A DNA stretch of 62,689 nucleotides, from positions 1-62,689 of the forward strand of contig NZ_FNDX01000032.1 in NCBI RefSeq assembly GCF_900099765.1. Reading direction: 5' to 3'. Position 1 is the first letter of the stretch. Each line of letters begins with the position of its first letter. Of this stretch, positions 51,789 to 58,763 are shown piece after piece. Source of the stretch: Paenibacillus typhae. Its GTDB lineage: Bacteria; Bacillota; Bacilli; Paenibacillales; Paenibacillaceae. The position numbers and the translations under genes are program-made. Under the pieces are notes generated by a model. That model saw nothing but the letters and a program-made list of their open reading frames with translations. It had not been told where the DNA came from and searched no databases.

Positions 51789-52094
51789 AGGATCAGCTCC
51801 TTCACCATAATTTTATTAGTAATTCATTGGTATTAAGTCTATAATAATGAATAATGTCATAGTTTGTCGAATAATGGTATTATGTATATCCGCAAATCGA
51901 CAACTCGTATTCATGCACTTTTCAGGAAAACCCGGATAACTGCAGGGGTTTCGAAAGCTTTCTTTTAAAAATTCCTTAAAATTAGCCTCAAAAAAGGTTG
52001 ACTGTTTTGGGAATGGTTGGTATTATAAATATCATAAAACGGTGAACAATGTCGAATAATGACGCTTTTGAACTTTGAGAGGAGCAAGATTGCA
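51789..52094. promoter_or_regulatory. Divergent control region between HD gene and abrB
   Basis: About 306 bp with no gene. abrB has a SigA promoter on plus: TTGACT (51998-52003), 17 bp, TATTAT (52021-52026). A perfect Spo0A box TGTCGAA lies at 52050-52056 between that promoter and the abrB start. Further matches are TTTGTCGAA (51860-51868, plus) and TTGTCGATTT on minus (about 51893-51902). Confidence 0.7.
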
Positions 52095-52349
52095 ATGATG
52101 AAATCAACAGGAATAGTAAGAAAAGTAGACGAGCTTGGACGGGTTGTTATTCCGATTGAATTGCGCCGTACTCTGGGCATTGGAGAAAAAGATGCGCTCG
52201 AAATTTACGTGGACGGTGAGCGGATCATGCTGAAAAAGTACGAGCCTGCCTGCATTTTCTGTGGCAACGCCGAGAACGTTACTTATTTCAAGGGAAAAAT
52301 CGTTTGTCACGAATGCATTTCTGCTATTCCTACCCCTGTGACAAATTAA
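52095..52349 (+). CDS. abrB: Transition-state regulator AbrB
   Basis: A DNA-binding regulator of the exponential-to-stationary switch. The 84-residue product has the AbrB N-domain almost identical to B. subtilis (MKSTGIVRKVDELGRVVIPI, ELRRTLGIGEKDALEIYVDG). Its C-domain is different: ACIFCGNAENVTYFKGKIVC then HEC, giving two CxxC pairs that could bind zinc. The start at 52095 follows GAGAGGAG. It is on the plus strand, against its neighbours, as in B. subtilis. A terminator follows. Confidence 0.94.
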   Translation: MMKSTGIVRKVDELGRVVIPIELRRTLGIGEKDALEIYVDGERIMLKKYEPACIFCGNAENVTYFKGKIVCHECISAIPTPVTN

Positions 52350-52410
52350 ATCAAATCGGTTATAATAAGAACTAATCAAATTGTTAATTCTAACCTTTTT
52401 ATATCTCCTT

Positions 52411-52441
52411 GGCCTCCCGTTTATGCGGGAGGTATTTTTTT
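52411..52441 (+). terminator. Terminator of abrB
   Basis: Plus strand: GGCCTCCCGTTTATGCGGGAGGT followed by ATTTTTTT. Confidence 0.9.
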
Positions 52442-53163
52442 GCGGTTATGACGGGGGCTTCCCCCGTTATCCCCCTTTTATTTCTATTTCATCTAAAACT
52501 TTAAGCTATAATGATTAGATCAGAATAAAAAAGTTGATTTTCTTTTCTACCCTCCCAAACCCTCCCTGACAGGGAGGGCCCCAAAGGGCCCCGGCCCTCT
52601 GGACACCCGGAAGCTTGTCTGATTAAGCAGCAGCGCGGACAAAAGAATGGTTCGGCGGAAGACCGGCCCACTTTCGGGCAAGCCCTCAGGGCCTTGTCAT
52701 GCGAGTGACTCCCTCATAGGCAATTTTCCTATGAGGGCTGCGCAGGGCGCTCTCGTGATACGGATGAGGAGAAATGCGCTCTCCCTTCGGGAATCGCTTA
52801 CTACGGCGCTAGCCAGTAACTTGTGCATGAGCCACATTTTGCCCGGAACCGCTCTCCCTTGGGGAAACGCTAACAGTGACGCAATTGCTGTAGTGTATGC
52901 AGTTAAATTACTCCATATTGAATGGTAAATAATTTTAAATGCAGTTTATACACTTATATCCATATAAAACCTCAACATTTAGTAATTTCCTTAATTATAA
53001 ATGTATAAAATACATCTATATCTAATAAAAGGAACTATTTGTGCCAAATAGGTGTACAAAATGCAATTATTTCTGTAAATAAATTGATCACAGCTACTTA
53101 TTTGGAGTTTTGTAGCTTCATTATAGGAGACCAATAAATTGGACTCTTACACTCTGCTCCCTC
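52442..53163. repeat. Long structured non-coding stretch with degenerate tandem repeats
   Basis: About 720 bp without a convincing gene. GC-rich hairpins come first: CCCTCCCTGACAGGGAGGG (52560-52580), GGGCCCCAAAGGGCCCC, and a perfect 10-bp stem CCCTCATAGG/CCTATGAGGG around CAATTTT (about 52711-52737). A repeat beginning GCTCTCCCTT follows at about 52778 and again at about 52850, about 53 bp each and partly diverged. The last 230 bp are AT-rich. A 93-codon plus frame at 52647 crosses all these and is not supported. Confidence 0.6.
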
Positions 53164-54075
53164 TCACTCCTGCTCCAGCAGGGCATTATAAATATCCCGT
53201 TTAGCCAACCCGCGGTCGGAGGCTGCTTTTTTCATAGCATCCTTACGTGTCAGGCCGGATGCCTCGTAGTGTACTACATGATGCTCAACGCTGAGCTCAC
53301 GCCACCAGGAGGACTCGGCCAGCTCGGCTTCCTCCTTGCTTTCTCCCTCAACAACAATGACATATTCGCCAAGCGGCGGATGCTCGGTCAACCAGGAGAT
53401 GCACTCCTCGATGGTACCCCGTAGGAATTCTTCATAGCGCTTGGTCAACTCGCGGGCCAGAACTACCCGGCGGTTACCTAAAGCCTCCTGCAGGTGAGCC
53501 AGTGTTTTGGCTACTCTGTGCGGCGATTCATAGAAGAGCAGAGTACTTTGCACCGTGCGCAGGCCGGATAATACGGTACGGATATCCTTGCGTTCACGCG
53601 GGAGGAATCCGATGAAGGTAAAGCTGGCGGTCGGCAGTCCGGAAGCAATCAAAGCTGACAACGCTGCGTTAGCTCCCGGGATCGGAATGACCGGAATACC
53701 GTGGCTTACAGCGAGTGCAACCAGGTCTGCACCGGGGTCGGAAATGGCCGGAAGACCGGCATCACTGACGAGGGCCAGATTTTTACCTTCTATTATATAG
53801 CGTATTAATTCCGGTCCGCTGGCACCCTTGTTATGCTCATGATAACTGAACAGCATCGAAGGAGTTATTTCGAAATGGCTTAGCAGCTTGCGGGTCTGTC
53901 TCGTATCCTCGGCGGCAATGATGTCACATTCCTGCAAAGTGCGCACGGCCCGGTAGGTCATATCCTCCAGATTGCCGATCGGCGTAGCGACCAGATACAG
54001 GCTGCCGCTTCCCCCTGTAGCACCTGTACCGGCTTCCGAATTTTTTTGAAAACTGCTCTGGCATTGTATGGTCAT
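53164..54075 (-). CDS. rsmI: 16S rRNA (cytidine(1402)-2'-O)-methyltransferase RsmI
   Basis: Methylates the ribose of C1402 in 16S rRNA. The 303-residue product has the family start SLYLVATPIGNLEDMTYRAV, the SAM site region LVSDAGLPAISDPG, IPIPGANAALSALIASGLP and FIGFLPRERKD. An extra N-terminal stretch of about 25 residues looks unconserved; a shorter start is possible. It overlaps the methyltransferase gene upstream by 4 bp. The YazA gene that sits between them in B. subtilis is absent. Confidence 0.94.
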   Translation of the reverse strand: MTIQCQSSFQKNSEAGTGATGGSGSLYLVATPIGNLEDMTYRAVRTLQECDIIAAEDTRQTRKLLSHFEITPSMLFSYHEHNKGASGPELIRYIIEGKNLALVSDAGLPAISDPGADLVALAVSHGIPVIPIPGANAALSALIASGLPTASFTFIGFLPRERKDIRTVLSGLRTVQSTLLFYESPHRVAKTLAHLQEALGNRRVVLARELTKRYEEFLRGTIEECISWLTEHPPLGEYVIVVEGESKEEAELAESSWWRELSVEHHVVHYEASGLTRKDAMKKAASDRGLAKRDIYNALLEQE

Positions 54076-54848
54076 TGTTTGTTATCCTCTTTGTTTCCAT
54101 AATAGATGTCCATGATTTCCGGACAGTATTGATTGTCATCATTATATACGATGAGCGGCGGTTGTAAACGCACCTCAGGCTTTCCATCCCGTGCCGCTTC
54201 AATTAATACCATATTGGCCTCCAGATGAGCACGCGGGTGGACAAACCGGATAATCTTCGGCTCCAGCCTGTATTGTCTCATTATACTGATGATGTCTACA
54301 AGCCGCTGGGGTTTATGCACCATGCTGACTTTGCCTCCGGTACGGACGAGCCGGACACAAGCCTGAATGACCTCCTCCAGTGTACAGCCGATCTCATGCC
54401 GGGCCATAGCCTGATGCGTATTCAGCTTGAGATCGCTCCCGTTAAGCGGCATGTACGGAGGATTAACGGTGATTGCATCATAAACACCATATCCGGCTGA
54501 GTTATGCAGCTCACGTAGATCACCCTCATGAATCTGTACCCGCTCCTCCAGGCCGTTCATGGCGACACTGCGCCGGGCCATATCCGCCAGACGGGGCTGA
54601 ATCTCAATCCCTTCTATAGAAGCCTTGGTACGTGTGGTCAGCAGCATGGGAATAACGCCATTGCCGGTGCATAAATCAAGTACTCGGCCCCGCGGCGGAA
54701 TGCTGGCGAACCGGGCCAGTAATACAGCATCCATTGAAAAGCTGAATACCTCATCGCTTTGGATAATCCGCAGATCATGAGTCAGCAAATCATCAATCCG
54801 CTCCGAGGGCTGCAGGGGCACATGTGCTTCGTTAAAAGAATTTGTCAT
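54072..54848 (-). CDS. yabB: tRNA1(Val) (adenine(37)-N6)-methyltransferase-like protein (YabB)
   Basis: A 258-residue class I SAM methyltransferase. SAM-binding LDLCTGNGVIPMLLTTRT and catalytic VNPPYMPLNG (NPPY, typical for N6-adenine targets) are visible. The homologue TrmN6 methylates A37 of tRNA-Val. It overlaps rsmI by 4 bp and follows the yabA terminator. Confidence 0.9.
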   Translation of the reverse strand: MTNSFNEAHVPLQPSERIDDLLTHDLRIIQSDEVFSFSMDAVLLARFASIPPRGRVLDLCTGNGVIPMLLTTRTKASIEGIEIQPRLADMARRSVAMNGLEERVQIHEGDLRELHNSAGYGVYDAITVNPPYMPLNGSDLKLNTHQAMARHEIGCTLEEVIQACVRLVRTGGKVSMVHKPQRLVDIISIMRQYRLEPKIIRFVHPRAHLEANMVLIEAARDGKPEVRLQPPLIVYNDDNQYCPEIMDIYYGNKEDNKQ

Positions 54849-54874
54849 TGTAATCTCCTAAAGTGTATAAATTC

Positions 54875-54908
54875 AAAAAAAACCGTAGGCGTAAATCTCC
54901 TACGGCTG
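54875..54908 (-). terminator. Terminator of yabA
   Basis: Minus strand: AGCCGTAGGAGATTTACGCCTACGGTT followed by TTTTTT. Confidence 0.9.
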
Positions 54909-54915
54909 GATATCC

Positions 54916-55281
54916 TCATTTATTAAGAAAAGAAAGACAGAACAGACAGTCACCCTCTGTACGCAAATGTCCGAAATAGACATTGCAGATGTGAAAGCCT
55001 TCGTGATACAGCCGGGCCAGATTATCATAGCCTTCCCCGACAACCTCCTCTGTTCCTTCAGCGGCAGCCAGCAGTGCTTCTGCTTCAGCTGTATCCACGG
55101 CCGGATCCAAAGGTGCTTCCCTTTTCAGTATTTTGCGGAGCTGTTCATTTTCCAGACTGAGCCTTTGATTGGCCTCCATCAGTTCCTTGACCGTCTGTTT
55201 CCAGTCTCCGAGCGTGGCGCGCATGGTTTCCATCTGCGCTTCCATCTCCTGCATGTGTGCAAATATATTTATCTTCTCCAA
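54916..55281 (-). CDS. yabA: Replication initiation control protein YabA
   Basis: Limits DNA replication initiation by binding DnaA and the DnaN clamp. The 121-residue product has an N-terminal leucine-zipper coiled-coil (MEKINIFAHMQEMEAQMETM, ELMEANQRLSLENEQLRKIL) and a C-terminal zinc module: HICN, then CLFC. It follows ricT by 31 bp. Confidence 0.94.
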   Translation of the reverse strand: MEKINIFAHMQEMEAQMETMRATLGDWKQTVKELMEANQRLSLENEQLRKILKREAPLDPAVDTAEAEALLAAAEGTEEVVGEGYDNLARLYHEGFHICNVYFGHLRTEGDCLFCLSFLNK

Positions 55282-55311
55282 GTTTCCACCCCGAAAGTAA
55301 CCTTATATGGT

Positions 55312-56112
55312 TTACTTGACGACAACATCATCCATTGGAAGTTCCTTAACTTTGCCCACTTCGAACAACTGCACATGAACCGTACGGCTTCCGGCGTTAA
55401 TGCCTACTACCTTGCCTTCTCCCAGTGAGGTTATAACAAGCTTGCCTACGGCCGGCATTTCTTCCTTCGTGCTTTCGTAATTATCATGCTCAAACTTCAG
55501 ACAGCACATCAGCCTTCCGCATAAGCCGGAAATCTTGGTCGGATTCAGCGAAAGATTCTGATCCTTGGCCATCTTGATCGATACCGGCTCAAAATCGCCC
55601 AGCCAGGAGGAGCAGCATAGTACCCGTCCGCACGGCCCAAGCCCGCCAAGCATCTTCGCTTCATCACGTACACCGATCTGCCGCAGCTCAATCCGGGTCC
55701 GGAAAATACTTGCCAGATCCTTGACCAGTTCACGAAAATCGACGCGTCCCTCAGCAGTAAAATAAAAAATAATCTTGTTGCGGTCAAACGTGAATTCTAC
55801 ATCCACTAGCTTCATTTTGAGGCCATGATCGCGGATTTTATTTAAACAGGTATTAAAAGCATCCTTTGCTGCACCCTTGTTCTCCTCAACCACACGTGCG
55901 TCGGTTTCACCGGCGATCCGCATGACTTTTTTGAGAGGCAGTACAACATCGGCTTCCTGTACCTCTTTTTTGCCAACGACAACCTTACCGTATTCAACCC
56001 CTCGTGCCGTCTCCACAATAACGCATTGATCGCGTTCAATCGGGAAATCAAGCGGATCGAAATAATATATTTTACCCGCTTTTTTAAAGCGGACGCCTAC
56101 TACGCTGTACAA
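55312..56112 (-). CDS. ricT: RicT (YaaT), PSP1-domain protein of the RicA-RicF-RicT complex
   Basis: A 266-residue cytoplasmic PSP1 protein with Fe-S-linked cysteine pairs: LGPCGRVLCCSSWLG and LCGRLMCCLKFEHDNYES (split). In B. subtilis the Ric complex assists RNase Y maturation of mRNAs and sporulation. It lies between holB and yabA as in B. subtilis. The start ATG has no strong ribosome binding site, a point of uncertainty. Confidence 0.93.
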   Translation of the reverse strand: MYSVVGVRFKKAGKIYYFDPLDFPIERDQCVIVETARGVEYGKVVVGKKEVQEADVVLPLKKVMRIAGETDARVVEENKGAAKDAFNTCLNKIRDHGLKMKLVDVEFTFDRNKIIFYFTAEGRVDFRELVKDLASIFRTRIELRQIGVRDEAKMLGGLGPCGRVLCCSSWLGDFEPVSIKMAKDQNLSLNPTKISGLCGRLMCCLKFEHDNYESTKEEMPAVGKLVITSLGEGKVVGINAGSRTVHVQLFEVGKVKELPMDDVVVK

Positions 56113-56252
56113 AAATTAACCCCCTTGTTTGCCGGTAAAGGAACCCTTAAGCAAATCCGCTCCCTGGTGATCTATGCTTGTCCTTCCTTATCCGTGAAAC
56201 CCTTACTTCCAGGCTGAAGCGTTGATCCGGAGGATTATATTAAACTAAACCT

Positions 56253-57227
56253 TTAGCCTTCCAAACGGATTAAAAACTGCTCCAGACAGAGCGCCGCATT
56301 GGCATTGGAACGGAGCTTGCGCTTGCTCTCCGCTGCGAATTCCATGTAGGCGACCCATTGTTCTGTGCTCCGCTCGCGGGCATGTCTGGAAATAAAGTCT
56401 AACTGATCTATGAAAACGATGCTTTCGTGTCTGCGGTACAGGAAGTAGAGCATATCTTTGAACCAGAGGTGGAACATGCTGAACAGAGTATCCAAATGTT
56501 CACCGAGCCCGGTCTTGGCCAGCTTCTGCCCGGCTGTTGCCACTGCAGTGCTGCCCTTTCCCATAGACTCCTTTGCTAATTGTAACACTAGATTTCTCAT
56601 TTCTGCAAACCAATTCTGTGCCAAAAGTTCCCTGCAGCCATCGAGTCCGGAAGTGAGCGAAACGGCGCACCGCGCCAGTGCCACCGGGATCCCCTCCCCT
56701 GCCAAAGCCTGAAGCATTATATCCGGATGCAGCGGGCTAAAGGGGATGCGCTGGGTTCTTGACTGAATCGTAGGCAGCAGGGAACTGCTGTTATCGGAGA
56801 TTAGAATGCCCACTGCCGGAGCAGGGGGCTCCTCCAGAAATTTAAGCAGACTGTTGGCGGCCTGAACCGTCATTTTGTCCGCTCCTTCTATAATATAAAC
56901 CTTCGGGTTAACCCCTTCTGACCGGTAGGAGAACATGCGCTGCAGCTCGCGGATCTGATCGATCTTAATACTCGCCCCGTCTGGTGCCAGCAGCGTCAGA
57001 TCAGGATGGTTCCCGTGCTCCACCTTGCGGCACTCCAGACATTCCCCGCAGGCATCATCCTTAAGCCTGGTACAGAATATGGCCTGGGCAAACATCAGCG
57101 CTGTCTTCATCTGCCCGCTGCCGGAAGATCCGGTGAACAGATAGGCATGACTGACGGCATCCTTGCGGAGCGCGTTCTGAAGCAGGCGCTTTGCATCCTC
57201 CTGGCCTAATATATCATGAAAAGGCAT
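56253..57227 (-). CDS. holB: DNA polymerase III delta-prime subunit HolB
   Basis: Part of the clamp loader. The 324-residue product has the AAA+ fold: LFTGSSGSGQMKTALMFAQ in the P-loop position (degenerate, as is normal for delta-prime), a zinc module (CGECLECRKVEHGNHPDL), PKVYIIEGADKMTVQAANSL and LLKFLEEPP. A frame starts at 57239 with TTG, but ATG at 57227 follows GGAGG and is used. Confidence 0.93.
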   Translation of the reverse strand: MPFHDILGQEDAKRLLQNALRKDAVSHAYLFTGSSGSGQMKTALMFAQAIFCTRLKDDACGECLECRKVEHGNHPDLTLLAPDGASIKIDQIRELQRMFSYRSEGVNPKVYIIEGADKMTVQAANSLLKFLEEPPAPAVGILISDNSSSLLPTIQSRTQRIPFSPLHPDIMLQALAGEGIPVALARCAVSLTSGLDGCRELLAQNWFAEMRNLVLQLAKESMGKGSTAVATAGQKLAKTGLGEHLDTLFSMFHLWFKDMLYFLYRRHESIVFIDQLDFISRHARERSTEQWVAYMEFAAESKRKLRSNANAALCLEQFLIRLEG

Positions 57228-57245
57228 AAATTCCTCCAACTTCTT

Positions 57246-57689
57246 TTAAAAAGAAAAATTGATCAGCAATCCACGGATTTCGCCGACCCGTCCAAGCAGA
57301 TCGATCCTGCCCTGCTCGCTCTCCAGCAGATCATCTGCCAGATTCAACAGGGCGGCATCAATTTCCTCGAGCAGCTTGTAGCGTTTGCCGCGGCCGCGGC
57401 GGTCCCAGCCTTTCGTTTCTTTTAGAACTACACCGCGCCGTGCCGTCTCTTCCAAAAAACGTTTGACCATATTTCTATATATAGCAAGCTCACGCACCGT
57501 CATTGATTTTGCCAGCCGGTCACCCTGCTGCTGAATATCTTTGATCTGGCGGTTGAGCTCATCCAGTGTCTTCTGTTCACCCTGCTGCTGAAAAATATCG
57601 CTAAAGGTCCTCTGCTGGACAGGCCGCCGTTCTGCATCAGCATTCGGCATTTCACTTTTTAAGGGCCTGTAGCCCGGGTTAATTTTCAC
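57246..57689 (-). CDS. yaaR: YaaR family protein (DUF327)
   Basis: A 147-residue soluble protein, mostly helical and charged. The N-terminal 40 residues are variable; the conserved core runs MTVRELAIYRNMVKRFLEET through LLEEIDAALLNLADDLLESE to GEIRGLLINF. It is always found between darA and holB in this gene cluster. Function is unknown. Confidence 0.88.
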   Translation of the reverse strand: MKINPGYRPLKSEMPNADAERRPVQQRTFSDIFQQQGEQKTLDELNRQIKDIQQQGDRLAKSMTVRELAIYRNMVKRFLEETARRGVVLKETKGWDRRGRGKRYKLLEEIDAALLNLADDLLESEQGRIDLLGRVGEIRGLLINFSF

Positions 57690-57713
57690 AGCTATCTACC
57701 GCCCTTATTATGC

Positions 57714-58043
57714 TCAGTAATGCTCAAAACGATCGACAGGAAGTACAAATACTGTAGCTCCGCCTACCTGTACTTCAACAGGAAGCGGCAAATAGGAATC
57801 TGTGGTTCCGCTCATCGGAGTGACCGGAGTAACGAGCTGTTCGCGCACCTTGCAGCTATTGCGGATTACGCCAAGTACCGAATCTACCTGGGAATCGTCT
57901 ACACCAATCAGGAATGTCGTATTTCCCGCCCGCAGAAAACCGCCGGTACTGGCCAGCTTGGTGGCGCGAAAATTGGCTTTGACGAGTTCGCTGGACAACC
58001 GGTTGCTGTCTTTATCCTGAATAATGGCAATGATTAGATTCAT
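57714..58043 (-). CDS. darA: Cyclic di-AMP receptor DarA (YaaQ)
   Basis: A 109-residue PII-like protein that binds c-di-AMP in a trimer. It opens MNLIIAIIQDKDSNRLSSEL, then KANFRATKLASTGGFLRAGN with the ligand-binding loop, and ends with VQVGGATVFVLPVDRFEHY. Its downstream partner is unknown. It stands between tmk and yaaR as in B. subtilis. The window also carries a c-di-AMP riboswitch. Confidence 0.95.
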   Translation of the reverse strand: MNLIIAIIQDKDSNRLSSELVKANFRATKLASTGGFLRAGNTTFLIGVDDSQVDSVLGVIRNSCKVREQLVTPVTPMSGTTDSYLPLPVEVQVGGATVFVLPVDRFEHY

Positions 58044-58121
58044 CTCGCATTCCTCCTAAAAGTTTTGGGTTAAATGCTTGCTTTTACTGAAGTGTACATA
58101 GAGTACTATTAGACATTTGTC

Positions 58122-58763
58122 TTAAAAATCCTTTAATATCCGTTCTTTCAGGGTACGGACGATGTCCTGCTCCACCATATGAATTGGACGGTTGGCATCA
58201 AGCACCACTACACGTCCGGGATCGGATTCCACCACTAGCTGATAGCCTTGGCGCACCTTCTGGTGAAAAGCCAGGTTCTCCAGATCAAGACGGTTAATTT
58301 CCCTCTCCTGATTTGCAGCAATTCTTGCCAGCCCGACTTCCGGATCTACATCAAGATAGAAGGTAAGATCGGGCTTGCGGCCGCCGGTGGCAAATTCATT
58401 AATGCTGCGCACCTGCTCAATTCCCAGTCCTCTTGCATGCCCCTGATAGACGAGGCTGCTGTCGACAAAGCGGTCACAAAGTACAGTAAGGCCCTGCTGT
58501 AATGCTGGCTCAACTACCTCCGCCAGATGCTGGCTTCTTGCAGCTGCATACAGCAGCGCTTCCGTCCGCGAATCCATCGCCGTATGGGCAGGGTCAAGGA
58601 TGATGGAACGGATCTTTTCGGCTATTTCAATGCCCCCCGGTTCCCGCGTAATGATATAAGGCATGGAATGATTCTGCAGATAAGCTGCTACCCTGCCCAG
58701 CACCGTTGTTTTTCCTGCTCCATCGCCTCCCTCCAGAGTAATGAAAAAGCCTTCGCGTCCCAC
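58122..58763 (-). CDS. tmk: Thymidylate kinase
   Basis: Phosphorylates dTMP to dTDP. The 213-residue product has the P-loop FITLEGGDGAGKTTVLGRV, the DR motif region LCDRFVDSSLVYQGHARGLG, and the C-terminal LID segment. The start is GTG after GGAGAAG and lies directly after the stop of the upstream decarboxylase gene. Confidence 0.96.
   Translation of the reverse strand: MGREGFFITLEGGDGAGKTTVLGRVAAYLQNHSMPYIITREPGGIEIAEKIRSIILDPAHTAMDSRTEALLYAAARSQHLAEVVEPALQQGLTVLCDRFVDSSLVYQGHARGLGIEQVRSINEFATGGRKPDLTFYLDVDPEVGLARIAANQEREINRLDLENLAFHQKVRQGYQLVVESDPGRVVVLDANRPIHMVEQDIVRTLKERILKDF

Noticed and set aside
52095..52349. abrB on the opposite strand as a sign of inversion
   Set aside because: abrB is also opposite to its neighbours in B. 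subtilis, so this is ancestral.
52647..52928. 93-codon plus-strand frame in the abrB-rsmI gap
   Set aside because: It spans hairpins and repeats; its apparent repeat of LSLRE/LPWGN phrases comes from the DNA repeat, and no ribosome binding site is present.
56253..57227. Degenerate P-loop (GSSGSGQMKTA) in HolB as a loss of function
   Set aside because: The delta-prime subunit normally does not hydrolyse ATP, so a degenerate P-loop is expected.
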